Below, piece by piece: positions 27,911-34,441 of a DNA stretch of 34,679 nt (position 1 is the stretch's first letter; each line of letters opens with the position of its first letter). Under the pieces are notes generated by a model. The model worked only from the letters and a program-made list of their open reading frames with translations. It did not search any database and was not told where the DNA came from. Position numbers and translations under genes: made by a program. This DNA is from a virus, in the IMG/VR virus record IMGVR_UViG_3300042905_005203, positions 1 to 34,679 of that record; one strand, given 5' to 3'.

Positions 27911-28810
27911 ATGGCTCCGCTCACATTGCTCAACGGCGGATTGCGCACACACAACGGCGCGCTTGTTCTGAGCGCGTCCAGTTCGTCGCCGTGCTGCTGC
28001 GAATCGCCGCCCCCGCCGCCATTAGTGTGCGATTGCGAAGCAGACGACTATTACGACGAGTTTTTTCTTTACGAGTTTGTCGAGTCGCCGGTCTTGGGCG
28101 GGGGCGGCGGTCCGTGCGTCCCGCCGTTTTATATTAGAGGAGAGCAGCAGTTTACAATTCCCAATAATATCCCGTTACCGGTCAAAATCGTACTTGACGG
28201 TGCTTGCGCAGATTGCGGCGTAGATGACGATATAGTGTTCAACGGCAGCGTAATTCAAGAAGGACAGTTTCCTTTTTCGGGTGGCTGCAACGGCGCGCAT
28301 CAATTCACTTACTGCGAGTGCTACAACGGAACGCGAACGATCACGCTGGCGACACGAGATAATTTTGGCGGCGGCATGGCTGCTAAGGTTTATGTGAGAT
28401 TTTGTAAATTGTGCGAATCTTTTGCTGACAACGTAATTGGCAGTAGCCGGCCGTTTATTCGAACAGGCAACGCCGCAGGAACAGGCCCGCTGTGCTACCC
28501 GCCACAAGTAACGCACACTCTCAATGTACAAGTTCCCGACTGTTTGTCATTGCCAGCCAAAGTGCGAGTCACGGCGGATGTCGTTGACGACGATATTCGC
28601 GTTAACGGCGTAATTGTTGAAGCCGGCCAACATTCTGGTCCCGGCGCCAACGTAAACGGCGATCCAAGCCTGTTCTACGACTGCAACATACCGCACCCCA
28701 TAGACTACGAGTTCGTATCAAATAATCGCACTGTTACGCTAGAGATAATTGATAATTTCGGCGGCGTTTGCGGGTACAGGAACCTCAAAGTGTGTTTTTC
28801 TGCGCCTTAA
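27911..28810 (+). CDS. Cys-rich tail-locus protein with two repeated beta domains, 299 aa
   Basis: ATG 27911 is four bases after the previous stop, with no clear SD. The N-terminus (LTLLNGGLRTHNGALVLSAS) leads into a cysteine triplet, PCCCES, a Pro run, and VCDCEAD. Two related domains follow, at about 28160-28400 and 28545-28805. Each has a VDDDI-x-x-NG motif, a beta strand ending RTITL or RTVTL, and a D-NFGG motif, and ends in a Cys. There are about 18 cysteines, far more than in its neighbours. Disulfides or metal binding are likely. It is probably a tail fibre tip or adhesin, but no family is recognised. Confidence 0.55.
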   Translation: MAPLTLLNGGLRTHNGALVLSASSSSPCCCESPPPPPLVCDCEADDYYDEFFLYEFVESPVLGGGGGPCVPPFYIRGEQQFTIPNNIPLPVKIVLDGACADCGVDDDIVFNGSVIQEGQFPFSGGCNGAHQFTYCECYNGTRTITLATRDNFGGGMAAKVYVRFCKLCESFADNVIGSSRPFIRTGNAAGTGPLCYPPQVTHTLNVQVPDCLSLPAKVRVTADVVDDDIRVNGVIVEAGQHSGPGANVNGDPSLFYDCNIPHPIDYEFVSNNRTVTLEIIDNFGGVCGYRNLKVCFSAP

Positions 28811-28819
28811 ATTACTCAA

Positions 28820-29422
28820 ATGGCTAAACTCTATTTTCGTTACGGCACTGTCGGCAGCGCGAAGACGCTCAATCTTTTAGCTGTCGCGCATAACTACCGG
28901 CAGCAGGGCAAAGAAGTCCTACTCATCAAACCTGCCCTAGATACGCGCTTCGGCGCCGATGTCATCAAAACGCGCGCCGGGTTAGAAATGCCCGCCGACG
29001 TGCTCGCGCCAACTGACCATGCCGTTATGCCATTGCCGGCGCTTGACGGCATTGCCTGCATACTCGTGGATGAGGTGCAATTCGTGCACCCCGATATTGT
29101 CGACCAGTTTCGGCACATCACGTATTCAGCGGTGTCGCCAAATCATCCAAACGGCGTGCCGGTGATTTGCTACGGCCTAAGAGCAGATTTTCGCCGCGAC
29201 GCTTTCCCCGCCGCCACGCGACTCTTTGAATTAGCTGACAGTATTGAAGAAATCAAAACCACGTGCCATTTCTGCTTGCGAAAAGCGGTCTTCAACCTTA
29301 AACTGCTCAACGGCAAACCAACACTCAGCGGGCCGTCAGTAGAACTCGGGTGCGAAGAAAAATATCTTCCCGTATGCGCGTCTTGTTATGATCGACAACA
29401 CTATAACATTAAGCAGCCTTGA
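28820..29422 (+). CDS. tdk: Thymidine kinase
   Basis: Phosphorylates thymidine (and deoxyuridine) to the monophosphate with ATP. The type II architecture is clear: an ATP-binding P-loop RYGTVGSAKTLNLL (residues 8-16, a variant of GPMFSGKT), VDEVQFVHP with catalytic-type Asp84-Glu85, CYGLRADFR (117-125), and a zinc site made of Cys149/Cys152 (CHFC) and Cys186/Cys189 (CASC). Length 200 aa matches the family. Together with thymidylate kinase at 11.6 kb it would convert thymidine to dTDP. No SD is visible before ATG 28820. The 3' end overlaps the next gene by 35 bases. Confidence 0.9.
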   Translation: MAKLYFRYGTVGSAKTLNLLAVAHNYRQQGKEVLLIKPALDTRFGADVIKTRAGLEMPADVLAPTDHAVMPLPALDGIACILVDEVQFVHPDIVDQFRHITYSAVSPNHPNGVPVICYGLRADFRRDAFPAATRLFELADSIEEIKTTCHFCLRKAVFNLKLLNGKPTLSGPSVELGCEEKYLPVCASCYDRQHYNIKQP

Positions 29423-29717
29423 AGTAGCCATTATTCACGGCGCGTTTCTCGGTTTGTTTGTGGCGCTTATCTATTTTTGGGTGCGCTACGCGAATGAAAA
29501 GCAAAAGCGCTTATCTGAACAAAATATACGCGGGCGACGAATTGTGCAGTTAGAGCGCTGCATTGAGTTTTTCAAAGAGCGCGATCGGCTTGAAGAAGTA
29601 GTGCGTCGCCAGCGCGCAGAAGCTTCAGCAGTCACGCTGCCCGTCACGCATTGCGAACGCCGAGAACGCCGTCGAAGATTCCTGCCGCTGGAGCAAGATA
29701 ACAATGCTGCCCGCTGA
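29388..29717 (+). CDS. Small membrane protein with basic, coiled tail, 109 aa
   Basis: ATG 29388 overlaps the thymidine kinase gene by 35 bases; no SD is visible, so translation is probably coupled. One membrane helix spans about residues 12-32 (EVAIIHGAFLGLFVALIYFW). A basic, heptad-rich region follows (EKQKRLSEQNIRGRRIVQLE, then KERDRLEEVVRRQRAEASA) that would lie in the cytoplasm if the N-terminus is outside. Holin/spanin-like or membrane-anchoring roles are possible; there is no lysis enzyme next to it. The overlap and lack of an SD lower confidence slightly. Confidence 0.5.
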   Translation: MIDNTITLSSLEVAIIHGAFLGLFVALIYFWVRYANEKQKRLSEQNIRGRRIVQLERCIEFFKERDRLEEVVRRQRAEASAVTLPVTHCERRERRRRFLPLEQDNNAAR

Positions 29718-29991
29718 CCAAGCCCTTGTTCAAAAATGCTTAAGTGCCGCGTTGACTAAAGTTTACGGCATGCAGAAAAATTTATCTGTCGCAAAAAATA
29801 AACTTCAACAACAAGAAAAAGCGCTTTACGAAACGACGCCGCTGCCAGTAAAACAGGCTAGTGACGCGCTTAGTTCGCCTTCAATACTTGACGGAGATGT
29901 AGATATGAGCGCGCTCAACGACGCAATTAAAAGACTGTCTAAGGGATGCGATTGCCCAAACTTGCACAACCCCAATTTTCCTACCACGTAA
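29704..29991 (+). CDS. Small unknown protein, 95 aa
   Basis: Not recognised. ATG 29704 overlaps the previous gene's 3' end by 14 bases. The protein is a soluble alpha-helical molecule with VQKCLSAALTKVYGMQKNLS and a likely coiled segment (VAKNKLQQQEKALYETT). Near the C-terminus is a short Cys pair (GCDCPNLHNPNF), perhaps metal-binding. It lies 15 bases upstream of the next gene. Position in a run of small genes after thymidine kinase is the only contextual clue. Confidence 0.5.
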   Translation: MLPADQALVQKCLSAALTKVYGMQKNLSVAKNKLQQQEKALYETTPLPVKQASDALSSPSILDGDVDMSALNDAIKRLSKGCDCPNLHNPNFPTT

Positions 29992-30006
29992 TAGGACACG
30001 AAAAAC

Positions 30007-30507
30007 ATGGGCTGCTGCGGCAATAAAACGGAATGTCAGCAAAAACAACATACAAACGCTACAAACGTGCCACGACACGAAATTGTCGACGCGTTGTCGG
30101 GTGTTAGCGTAAGCCTTGTTACAACGCTGTACGAACTAGCCTCATCTGGTTTGGACGCTAGTAAAATTCTGCGTGGTTTAGATATCAAAAACACAGCCCT
30201 AGAGCAGCTGGCCAAACAAATCGCTGACTTGGCCGTAGAGAACGCGTACTTCAAAAGCGTTTTAAATCTTTTTACACCCTGCGACGTCAACGTAGCCGAC
30301 AGTGAAATCGAGATTCATTTCGGCCCCAAAAACACTTATACGCTGAAGATGCCTGTCACGTCGCACAATAGCCGGAAAGAAATTGCCAAACAGTTTCGCG
30401 CTGCTGCGAATAAGTTAGAGGCTGAATTAAAAACAGCTAAACCAGTCTATAACCCGTTTCAACAACTGTTCCCGTTTTTTGGTTCTGCCACCGAAACTGA
30501 GGCCTGA
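30007..30507 (+). CDS. Unknown phage protein, 166 aa
   Basis: Not recognised. ATG 30007 has an AGGA SD-like sequence upstream. The extreme N-terminus has a Cys pair and another Cys (GCCGNKTECQQ), perhaps metal-binding or lipid-free zinc-like. Residues ~28-85 are helical (KILRGLDIKNTALEQLAKQI), and the remainder is mixed (DSEIEIHFGPKNTYTLKMPV) with another helix near the C-terminus (EIAKQFRAAANKLEAELKTA). It immediately precedes the GT4 glycosyltransferase (five-base gap). Confidence 0.5.
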   Translation: MGCCGNKTECQQKQHTNATNVPRHEIVDALSGVSVSLVTTLYELASSGLDASKILRGLDIKNTALEQLAKQIADLAVENAYFKSVLNLFTPCDVNVADSEIEIHFGPKNTYTLKMPVTSHNSRKEIAKQFRAAANKLEAELKTAKPVYNPFQQLFPFFGSATETEA

Positions 30508-30512
30508 CAATA

Positions 30513-31643
30513 ATGGCACGGAAGCCAACGCTGCATTTAATCGGCATTTTTCACACAGTTCATAATCAGCATTTTTCGCACTGCGCTTTTACCGGCAAAG
30601 CGCTGCGATTCTCCAAGATGCTGCAAATGTGCGGTTATGACGTCATTGAGTACGCCAACGAGGGCAGCGAAAGCGAAGCTAAAGAAAAGGTCGTAATGCT
30701 GACGACCAAGGAGTACCAAGATCTCGTCGGCAATCGCGACAAGACCGCGTTTCACGGTGACTTAGCCGCCACAGGCACCAAACACCACAGTCTGTTTGAG
30801 GCGCGGTTAGTCGAGGAAATGAAAAAGCGCGTCCAACCCAAAGACATTATTTGCCACCCCTTTGGCCACGCGCATTCTCGTTTGCTCAGCGACTTGCCAA
30901 CCAACATTCATGTCGAGACCGGTATTGGTTATCCCACGCTCGTTAAGGGCACGATGCGTATTTTTGAAAGTTATGCGTGGCGCCACTACCACTGCGCCAA
31001 AGAAGATCGACAGGGCACGAACTATGAGTGGGTGATTCCCAACTATTTTGAGATCGACGACTGGGCGCCGAACTACGAGCCCGGCAAGTACATTGCGTTT
31101 CTCGGGCGCATTAATTCGTGTAAGGGGCTGGACACGATTCTAGAGATCGCCAAGTACATTGATAAGAAAATCATTCTTTGCGGCCAAGGCGATCCGAAAC
31201 CGTGGGCGCACCCCAACATTGAATACTGGGGGCCGCTTACGGGCCGGCAGCGTAGCGACTTTATGCGCAACGCCATCTGCTCGCTCATGCCCACTAACTT
31301 CATTGAGCCGTTTGGCGGATCTGGCGTCGAGGGCCTGCTTTGTGGGACACCGCTCATCGCGACTGACTACGGCGCGTTCACAGAAACCGTGCAAGAAGGT
31401 TTCAACGGCTATCGCTGCAAGACTTTGCTGGATTGGTTAGAGGCTATTGAAGTTGTCGGTCAGTTAGATCGCAAGGCTATCGCTGACAAGGCTCGGGCGA
31501 CGTACAGCCTACAGGCGTGCGGCAAACGATACGATAAAGCGTTTACGCAGATTCACGCGCTTTACGACGATGGCTGGTACGCACTGCCAGAGAAGTATAA
31601 ACGCCGCAAATTACTGTCGCCGGCTGCGCCCGATAAAGCCTAA
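30513..31643 (+). CDS. GT4-family glycosyltransferase, 376 aa
   Basis: A retaining GT-B glycosyltransferase by motif. The C-terminal donor domain is clear: YIAFLGRINSCKGLDTILEI (strand, GR and K-G as in GT4), IILCGQGDPKPW, and EPFGGSGVEGLLCGTPLIAT, which carries the E-x7-E pair (Glu265 and Glu273) of the nucleotide-sugar site. The N-terminal acceptor half starts with a Rossmann-type strand (TLHLIGIFHTVHNQHF). Length 376 is usual. There is no clear SD. It is the last gene before an intergenic element at ~31.65 kb, so may end a transcription unit. Acceptor unknown; virion or host-surface glycosylation are both plausible. Confidence 0.8.
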   Translation: MARKPTLHLIGIFHTVHNQHFSHCAFTGKALRFSKMLQMCGYDVIEYANEGSESEAKEKVVMLTTKEYQDLVGNRDKTAFHGDLAATGTKHHSLFEARLVEEMKKRVQPKDIICHPFGHAHSRLLSDLPTNIHVETGIGYPTLVKGTMRIFESYAWRHYHCAKEDRQGTNYEWVIPNYFEIDDWAPNYEPGKYIAFLGRINSCKGLDTILEIAKYIDKKIILCGQGDPKPWAHPNIEYWGPLTGRQRSDFMRNAICSLMPTNFIEPFGGSGVEGLLCGTPLIATDYGAFTETVQEGFNGYRCKTLLDWLEAIEVVGQLDRKAIADKARATYSLQACGKRYDKAFTQIHALYDDGWYALPEKYKRRKLLSPAAPDKA

Positions 31644-31649
31644 ATTTTT

Positions 31650-31696
31650 GGCAATATCCGGGCATATTTCTTGCACCCCGCAATTTTGTATTGCGG
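31650..31696 (+). promoter_or_regulatory. Intergenic promoter/hairpin element, copy B
   Basis: GGCAATA at 31650-31656 and GGCATATTT at 31661-31669 are spaced 11 bases start to start, exactly as in the copy at 4785. CCCCGC follows at 31676-31681. CCGCAAT (31678-31684) pairs perfectly with ATTGCGG (31690-31696) over a 5-base loop. It lies between the GT4 gene and a small membrane protein gene with a strong SD. The conserved upstream blocks suggest a phage promoter; the hairpin, followed by only a short T tract, could be a leader structure or a terminator of the upstream unit. Confidence 0.5.
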
Positions 31697-31731
31697 ATTT
31701 TGTGCGCTGTCTGGCGTTCGTGGAGGGAGCC

Positions 31732-31908
31732 ATGTCCACGCTCAGATTTCTTCGTGAAGCGGCTATGCTGCTCGCTGTTATCAGCGGCGCAGCCATCGGG
31801 TTCATTGCTACTCGGCACATGGAGCCGACGGTGAACATGGTGTGCTCGTTTCTCGGCATGGCGTCTTTCGGGGCGCTTGCCGACTTTTGCATTAGAGGGG
31901 GAAAATAA
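31732..31908 (+). CDS. Small membrane protein with two helices, 58 aa
   Basis: ATG 31732 follows GGAGG by six bases, which fixes the start against a longer upstream frame. Two hydrophobic helices are visible: residues ~12-28 (MLLAVISGAAIGFIATRH) and ~36-54 (MVCSFLGMASFGALADFCI), joined by a short polar loop, with charged ends. This two-helix hairpin shape is seen in small holins and other phage inner-membrane proteins. It is the first gene after the intergenic element at ~31.65 kb and precedes a signal-peptide protein. Holin function is not shown because no endolysin is in the window. Confidence 0.55.
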   Translation: MSTLRFLREAAMLLAVISGAAIGFIATRHMEPTVNMVCSFLGMASFGALADFCIRGGK

Positions 31909-31909
31909 C

Positions 31910-32527
31910 ATGATGCGTATCGTGTACGCGGTGGTGTTCTCGATGTGGCGATGGATTCTCGCCGCTGCTCTGCTGGGCTTCGGCGCCGGCTACGTCTTTG
32001 CTGACGAGTCGGAAAACATTCGTGCCGCGCTGGACGAAAACTTCGCCGCATACAACGCCGAAGACGTCCCGCGGATGATGAAGACTCTGTCCCCGACCCT
32101 GCCAGACCGCCACGAATTCGAGCGACAGTCGTCTAAGCTGTTCGCTGATACGGATGCGTATATCAGCGTCAAGGACTTCGAGGTTCTGGATATCAGGCCG
32201 CCGTTTGCAACAGCCCGTGTTGTGCAGGCAACCATGCCCGCGCAGGACACGCCTGAGCCGACGGCAGAGGAGGCCTACTATCGCGAGAACTCCAAGCTCT
32301 TGCCAAGCGAGGAGGAGGTAGAGTACGTTCAGGCCTTCAAGAAAGAGGGCGGCAAGTGGCGTTTGTGGTTGGTGATGACGCGGCCGCGGAAGCCCTACGT
32401 GGGCTACACCGACGACGGCGTCTATCACGGCCCTGGCGCCAAGGCGATCAACGCCAAGAACGGGATCGCGGTGAAATCACACTGCCCCAACGGAAACTGC
32501 AGTTTCCCGCGGGTCAGTAGCCGTTAA
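31910..32527 (+). CDS. Exported NTF2/SnoaL-like domain protein, 205 aa
   Basis: Two adjacent ATGs (31910, 31913) follow GAGGGG. The N-terminus is a signal peptide or anchor (AVVFSMWRWILAAALLGFGA) with a likely cleavage after VFA, before DESEN. The mature part (IRAALDENFAAYNAEDVPRM to VLDIRPPFATARVVQATMP, then KKEGGKWRLWLVM) has the helix-then-sheet pattern of NTF2/SnoaL-like domains, which bind small ligands or mediate protein contacts. The tail has a Cys pair in HCPNGNCSFPR. By eye the codon use is more G/C-ending than in upstream genes, which hints at acquisition from a host. Function in the envelope is unknown; superinfection control is one possibility. Confidence 0.6.
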   Translation: MMRIVYAVVFSMWRWILAAALLGFGAGYVFADESENIRAALDENFAAYNAEDVPRMMKTLSPTLPDRHEFERQSSKLFADTDAYISVKDFEVLDIRPPFATARVVQATMPAQDTPEPTAEEAYYRENSKLLPSEEEVEYVQAFKKEGGKWRLWLVMTRPRKPYVGYTDDGVYHGPGAKAINAKNGIAVKSHCPNGNCSFPRVSSR

Positions 32528-32535
32528 CTCGGCAT

Positions 32536-32607
32536 GGGGCTGTGGCGCAACGGTAGCGCATCGGACTTTTAATCCGTTGGTTCTGGGTTCGAATCCCAGC
32601 AGCCCCA
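32536..32607 (+). tRNA. tRNA-Lys (UUU)
   Basis: A 72-base cloverleaf. The acceptor stem GGGGCTG pairs with CAGCCCC, the D-stem is GCGC/GCGC, the anticodon loop is CTTTTAA with anticodon TTT, the T-arm is CTGGG-TTCGAAT-CCCAG, and the discriminator is A. The outer pair of the anticodon stem is a T-T mismatch. CCA is not encoded. It would read AAA and AAG lysine codons. Confidence 0.85.
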
Positions 32608-32666
32608 TTTCTAGCAAACGGATTGCTGGAAAGCGTCGATTGTTTTCTTACGCAAGGAGGTGTTCG

Positions 32667-32927
32667 ATGCAGTTGCTTATTGTGCTATTTACGGCGTTTC
32701 TCATGCCGCTGCTGCAGCCGGTCGCCCAGCTTGGTGCGGCCAAAGTGCACGAAACGCTCGGCGTTCCGTTGCAGCAGTCGCAATCGGTGGCTACGCAGCC
32801 TATGATGCAGGGGCCTCCGCCGGTTGTTCGGCCCCAGCCACCCCAATACCACTTCGACGGCGCGAGGTGGTACAAGTACGAGAACGGACAGATTTATGTC
32901 TGGACAGGAAACTCTGCTCCCTTTTGA
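32667..32927 (+). CDS. Small exported or membrane-anchored Pro-rich protein, 86 aa
   Basis: ATG 32667 has a near-perfect AAGGAGG SD, which sets the start. The N-terminus (QLLIVLFTAFLMPLLQPVAQ) is a hydrophobic signal or anchor. The middle is Gln/Pro-rich (PMMQGPPPVVRPQPPQYHF), and the C-terminus (GARWYKYENGQIYVWTGN) is aromatic and likely beta. It overlaps the next gene by 32 bases. With the two upstream genes it makes a short run of envelope-targeted products. Function unknown. Confidence 0.55.
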   Translation: MQLLIVLFTAFLMPLLQPVAQLGAAKVHETLGVPLQQSQSVATQPMMQGPPPVVRPQPPQYHFDGARWYKYENGQIYVWTGNSAPF

Positions 32928-33216
32928 GTTCGTGTGCGAATTTCCCGAACGCGGCGGATACGATCAAATTCCGCCGCACATGCAGGAGGCCATTCGGCGC
33001 TACGTGGTACAAGGCCTAGCGCCCGGTCATTTCTTGCAGGGGGTAATCTCGAACGACTTGCGCATGGCAGTCAATCATGCGGATAGTACCAACCTGCCGT
33101 TGCTAAAGCTCTACGCGCAGTGGTTCTACAACGTGGCGCCTTCGGGCTGCCACGGCAACTTGGCTAACATGCTCAAGTGGATTTCAGAGCGGCAGCGTGA
33201 CGCCGAGTCGACGTGA
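32896..33216 (+). CDS. Conserved-type phage hypothetical protein, 106 aa
   Basis: ATG 32896 lies inside the 3' end of the preceding gene; earlier in-frame starts would overlap it more. The pattern IPPHMQEAIRRYVVQGLAPG, then HFLQGVISNDLRMAVNHAD, YAQWFYNVAPSGCHGN and MLKWI matches a small protein of unknown function that I recall from many phages, with a G-x-FL-x-x-V-x-SNDL core and a WxYN-x-x-P-x-x-C-x-G motif. The family has no known role; it is soluble and mostly helical. Confidence 0.6.
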   Translation: MSGQETLLPFEFVCEFPERGGYDQIPPHMQEAIRRYVVQGLAPGHFLQGVISNDLRMAVNHADSTNLPLLKLYAQWFYNVAPSGCHGNLANMLKWISERQRDAEST

Positions 33217-33223
33217 CCACAGG

Positions 33224-33259
33224 GCCCTGCCGGCGAGATTTAAAATCTCCCGGCAGGGC
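33224..33259 (+). other. Long perfect hairpin before tRNA-Leu
   Basis: GCCCTGCCGG (33224-33233) pairs with CCGGCAGGGC (33250-33259). After one bulged C, GAGATT pairs with AATCTC over a TAA loop, 16 pairs in total. It lies between a protein gene and the tRNA starting at 33267, with no T tract after it. It may be a processing signal, a transcription-pause or insulating element, or a terminator lacking the U tail. Confidence 0.7.
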
Positions 33260-33266
33260 ACCCTAT

Positions 33267-33340
33267 GGGAGCGTAGACCAACCGGCAGAGTCAAAGGACT
33301 TAAAATCCTTGTGTTGCGGGTTCGAATCCCGCCGCTCCTA
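33267..33340 (+). tRNA. tRNA with anticodon UAA (Leu) but short variable arm
   Basis: A 74-base cloverleaf: acceptor GGGAGCG/CGCTCCT (first pair G-U), a three-pair D-stem (GAC/GTC), anticodon stem AAGGA/TCCTT with loop CTTAAAA (anticodon TAA, reading UUA), variable region GTGTT and T-arm GCGGG-TTCGAAT-CCCGC, discriminator A. Bacterial tRNA-Leu normally has a long variable arm, which this lacks. No CCA is encoded. The anticodon assignment is clear; charging identity is less so. Confidence 0.75.
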
Positions 33341-33354
33341 CTAGAAAGGTTTTC

Positions 33355-33645
33355 ATGTCTTTGATAACAAAATACGCATTCGGCGGTGCATGCAAAGCTA
33401 CCGAGCTAGGCGACGACTTGGTCATTTCCGGCCCGTGTTATGACTGCAAGCGACCGCAGACCGTCACTGTGCGAAAAGACGCGCTGGAAAAATTTCGTGC
33501 TGGCGCTCACGCGCAAAACTGTTTTTCCAAGTTGTCAGCCGAAGAGCGTGAGTTTTTAATCTCTGGCATTTGCGGTGAATGCTGGGACCTGATGTTCTCC
33601 GAGGATGAAGACGATACCAATGACGGAGAAAACAGCGATCTATAA
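33355..33645 (+). CDS. Small zinc-binding-type phage protein, 96 aa
   Basis: ATG 33355 follows AAAGG. The segment ISGPCYDCKRPQTVTVRKD, then LSAEEREFLISGICGECWD, forms two CxxC pairs (Cys28-Cys31 and Cys73-Cys76, counting from the start) and matches a small phage protein of unknown function that I recall as widespread. The C-terminus is acidic and disordered. The start sits 15 bases after the tRNA. Probably a zinc-stabilised adaptor or nucleic-acid-linked protein; function not established. Confidence 0.6.
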   Translation: MSLITKYAFGGACKATELGDDLVISGPCYDCKRPQTVTVRKDALEKFRAGAHAQNCFSKLSAEEREFLISGICGECWDLMFSEDEDDTNDGENSDL

Positions 33646-33982
33646 ACCGGTCTGCTGCTACCAATGCGGCGAGACCATGCGCTCGTATACGTTTAAAGAC
33701 GTGTATAAAATGCGCATCGACGGTAAAATTCATCGGGTGCCGGTACTCGCCGTGCCGTGCACGCGTTGCGACGCCTGCGACATCGCGGTGACAAGTAGCG
33801 ATTCCGATGAGGCCATCATGTGGTCTTACAATCAGTACATCAAAGAGCACCGGCTTGATACGCCGTGGTTGCTCTTTCGGCGGTGGGTTCGACGGCAGTG
33901 GCTCCGGCAGTACGACCGCTGGAACTACTGGGTCTTCAAAACTTTCTACAAACAGGAGCGCACGCATGGCGATGCCGCTTGA
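33620..33982 (+). CDS. Small protein with YgiT/MqsA-type zinc finger, 120 aa
   Basis: Candidate starts are 33605 and 33620, both overlapping the previous gene; 33620 overlaps less and the protein core (AIYKPVCCYQCGETMRS) begins just after it. The Cys pairs in VCCYQCGETM and PCTRCDACDIAV, separated by RIDGKIHRVPVLAVP, match the YgiT-type zinc finger seen in the N-terminal half of MqsA antitoxins. No DNA-binding HTH follows; instead there is a basic, Trp-rich helical tail (LLFRRWVRRQWLRQYDRWNY). No MqsR-like toxin is adjacent. It may be an orphan zinc finger used as a regulator or adaptor. Confidence 0.55.
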   Translation: MTEKTAIYKPVCCYQCGETMRSYTFKDVYKMRIDGKIHRVPVLAVPCTRCDACDIAVTSSDSDEAIMWSYNQYIKEHRLDTPWLLFRRWVRRQWLRQYDRWNYWVFKTFYKQERTHGDAA

Positions 33983-34253
33983 AGTCGAGTTGTTGATCAC
34001 GGCGTGGGACAACGCCAAGAAGAACGCCTTCGGAGGCGAGGGGTTGAACATCGACCCCGAAACCGGTGAGATCGTCGACGGCACTGAACTGCCGCCCGAC
34101 CTTGCCGACCTCGTTTCCGACATTAACGACAAGATGATGGACTTGGTGTCTGTCTATCGTATCATGGAGCGCCCAGAGCGCTACCTAGACGACGCGGGTG
34201 ATTACGAGGACGAAACCGATATGGACATCCGCGAAACAGCCGATAATCTGTGA
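33966..34253 (+). CDS. Small unknown acidic protein, 95 aa
   Basis: Not recognised. ATG 33966 has AGGAG eight bases upstream and overlaps the preceding gene by 17 bases; the upstream part of the frame is not needed. The product is acidic and helical (PLEVELLITAWDNAKKNAFG, LADLVSDINDKMMDLVSVYR) with an Asp/Glu-rich tail. It ends just before the tRNA-Val gene. Confidence 0.5.
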   Translation: MAMPLEVELLITAWDNAKKNAFGGEGLNIDPETGEIVDGTELPPDLADLVSDINDKMMDLVSVYRIMERPERYLDDAGDYEDETDMDIRETADNL

Positions 34254-34261
34254 TTACGCGT

Positions 34262-34335
34262 AGCCGCATAGCACAGTTGGTTAGTGCGCCTCGTTTACAC
34301 CGAGGAGGTCGGGGGTTCGAATCCCTCTGCGGCTA
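34262..34335 (+). tRNA. tRNA-Val (UAC)
   Basis: A 74-base cloverleaf: acceptor AGCCGCA/TGCGGCT, D-stem GCAC/GTGC, anticodon stem CCTCG/CGAGG with loop TTTACAC (anticodon TAC), variable AGGTC, T-arm GGGGG-TTCGAAT-CCCTC (one G-U), discriminator A. CCA is not encoded. It would read GUA and related valine codons. Confidence 0.87.
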
Positions 34336-34339
34336 TTCC

Positions 34340-34410
34340 GGGCCGCGGAAACCGGTTGGCAAAGCACTCTTATAAGGTGCTCACGCGTGGTTCAACTCCA
34401 CGGCGGCCTA
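34340..34410 (+). tRNA. tRNA-Ile (UAU), with unusual D-arm
   Basis: A 71-base tRNA-like fold: acceptor GGGCCGC/GCGGCCT (first pair G-U), anticodon stem GCACT/GGTGC with loop CTTATAA (anticodon TAT), T-arm CGTGG-TTCAACT-CCACG, discriminator A. The D-arm between acceptor and anticodon arms is short and shows little pairing, so it is atypical and the gene may be degenerate. If functional it reads AUA isoleucine codons. It starts four bases after tRNA-Val. Confidence 0.6.
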
Positions 34411-34441
34411 CTGAATCCACTCACACCCACAAGGACTTTCC

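Noticed and set aside
31643-31731. Simple rho-independent terminator as the sole explanation of the 31.65 kb element
   Set aside because: The T tract after the hairpin is short, and the upstream GGCAATA/GGCATATTT blocks with matched spacing recur at 4.8 kb before a gene start, which a terminator alone would not explain.
31732-31908. Firm holin call
   Set aside because: Topology fits, but no endolysin or spanin pair is adjacent, so it is described only as a small membrane protein.
32608-32666. Second tRNA between tRNA-Lys and the next gene
   Set aside because: Only small hairpins (AGCAA/TTGCT) are found; no acceptor or T-arm can be assembled.
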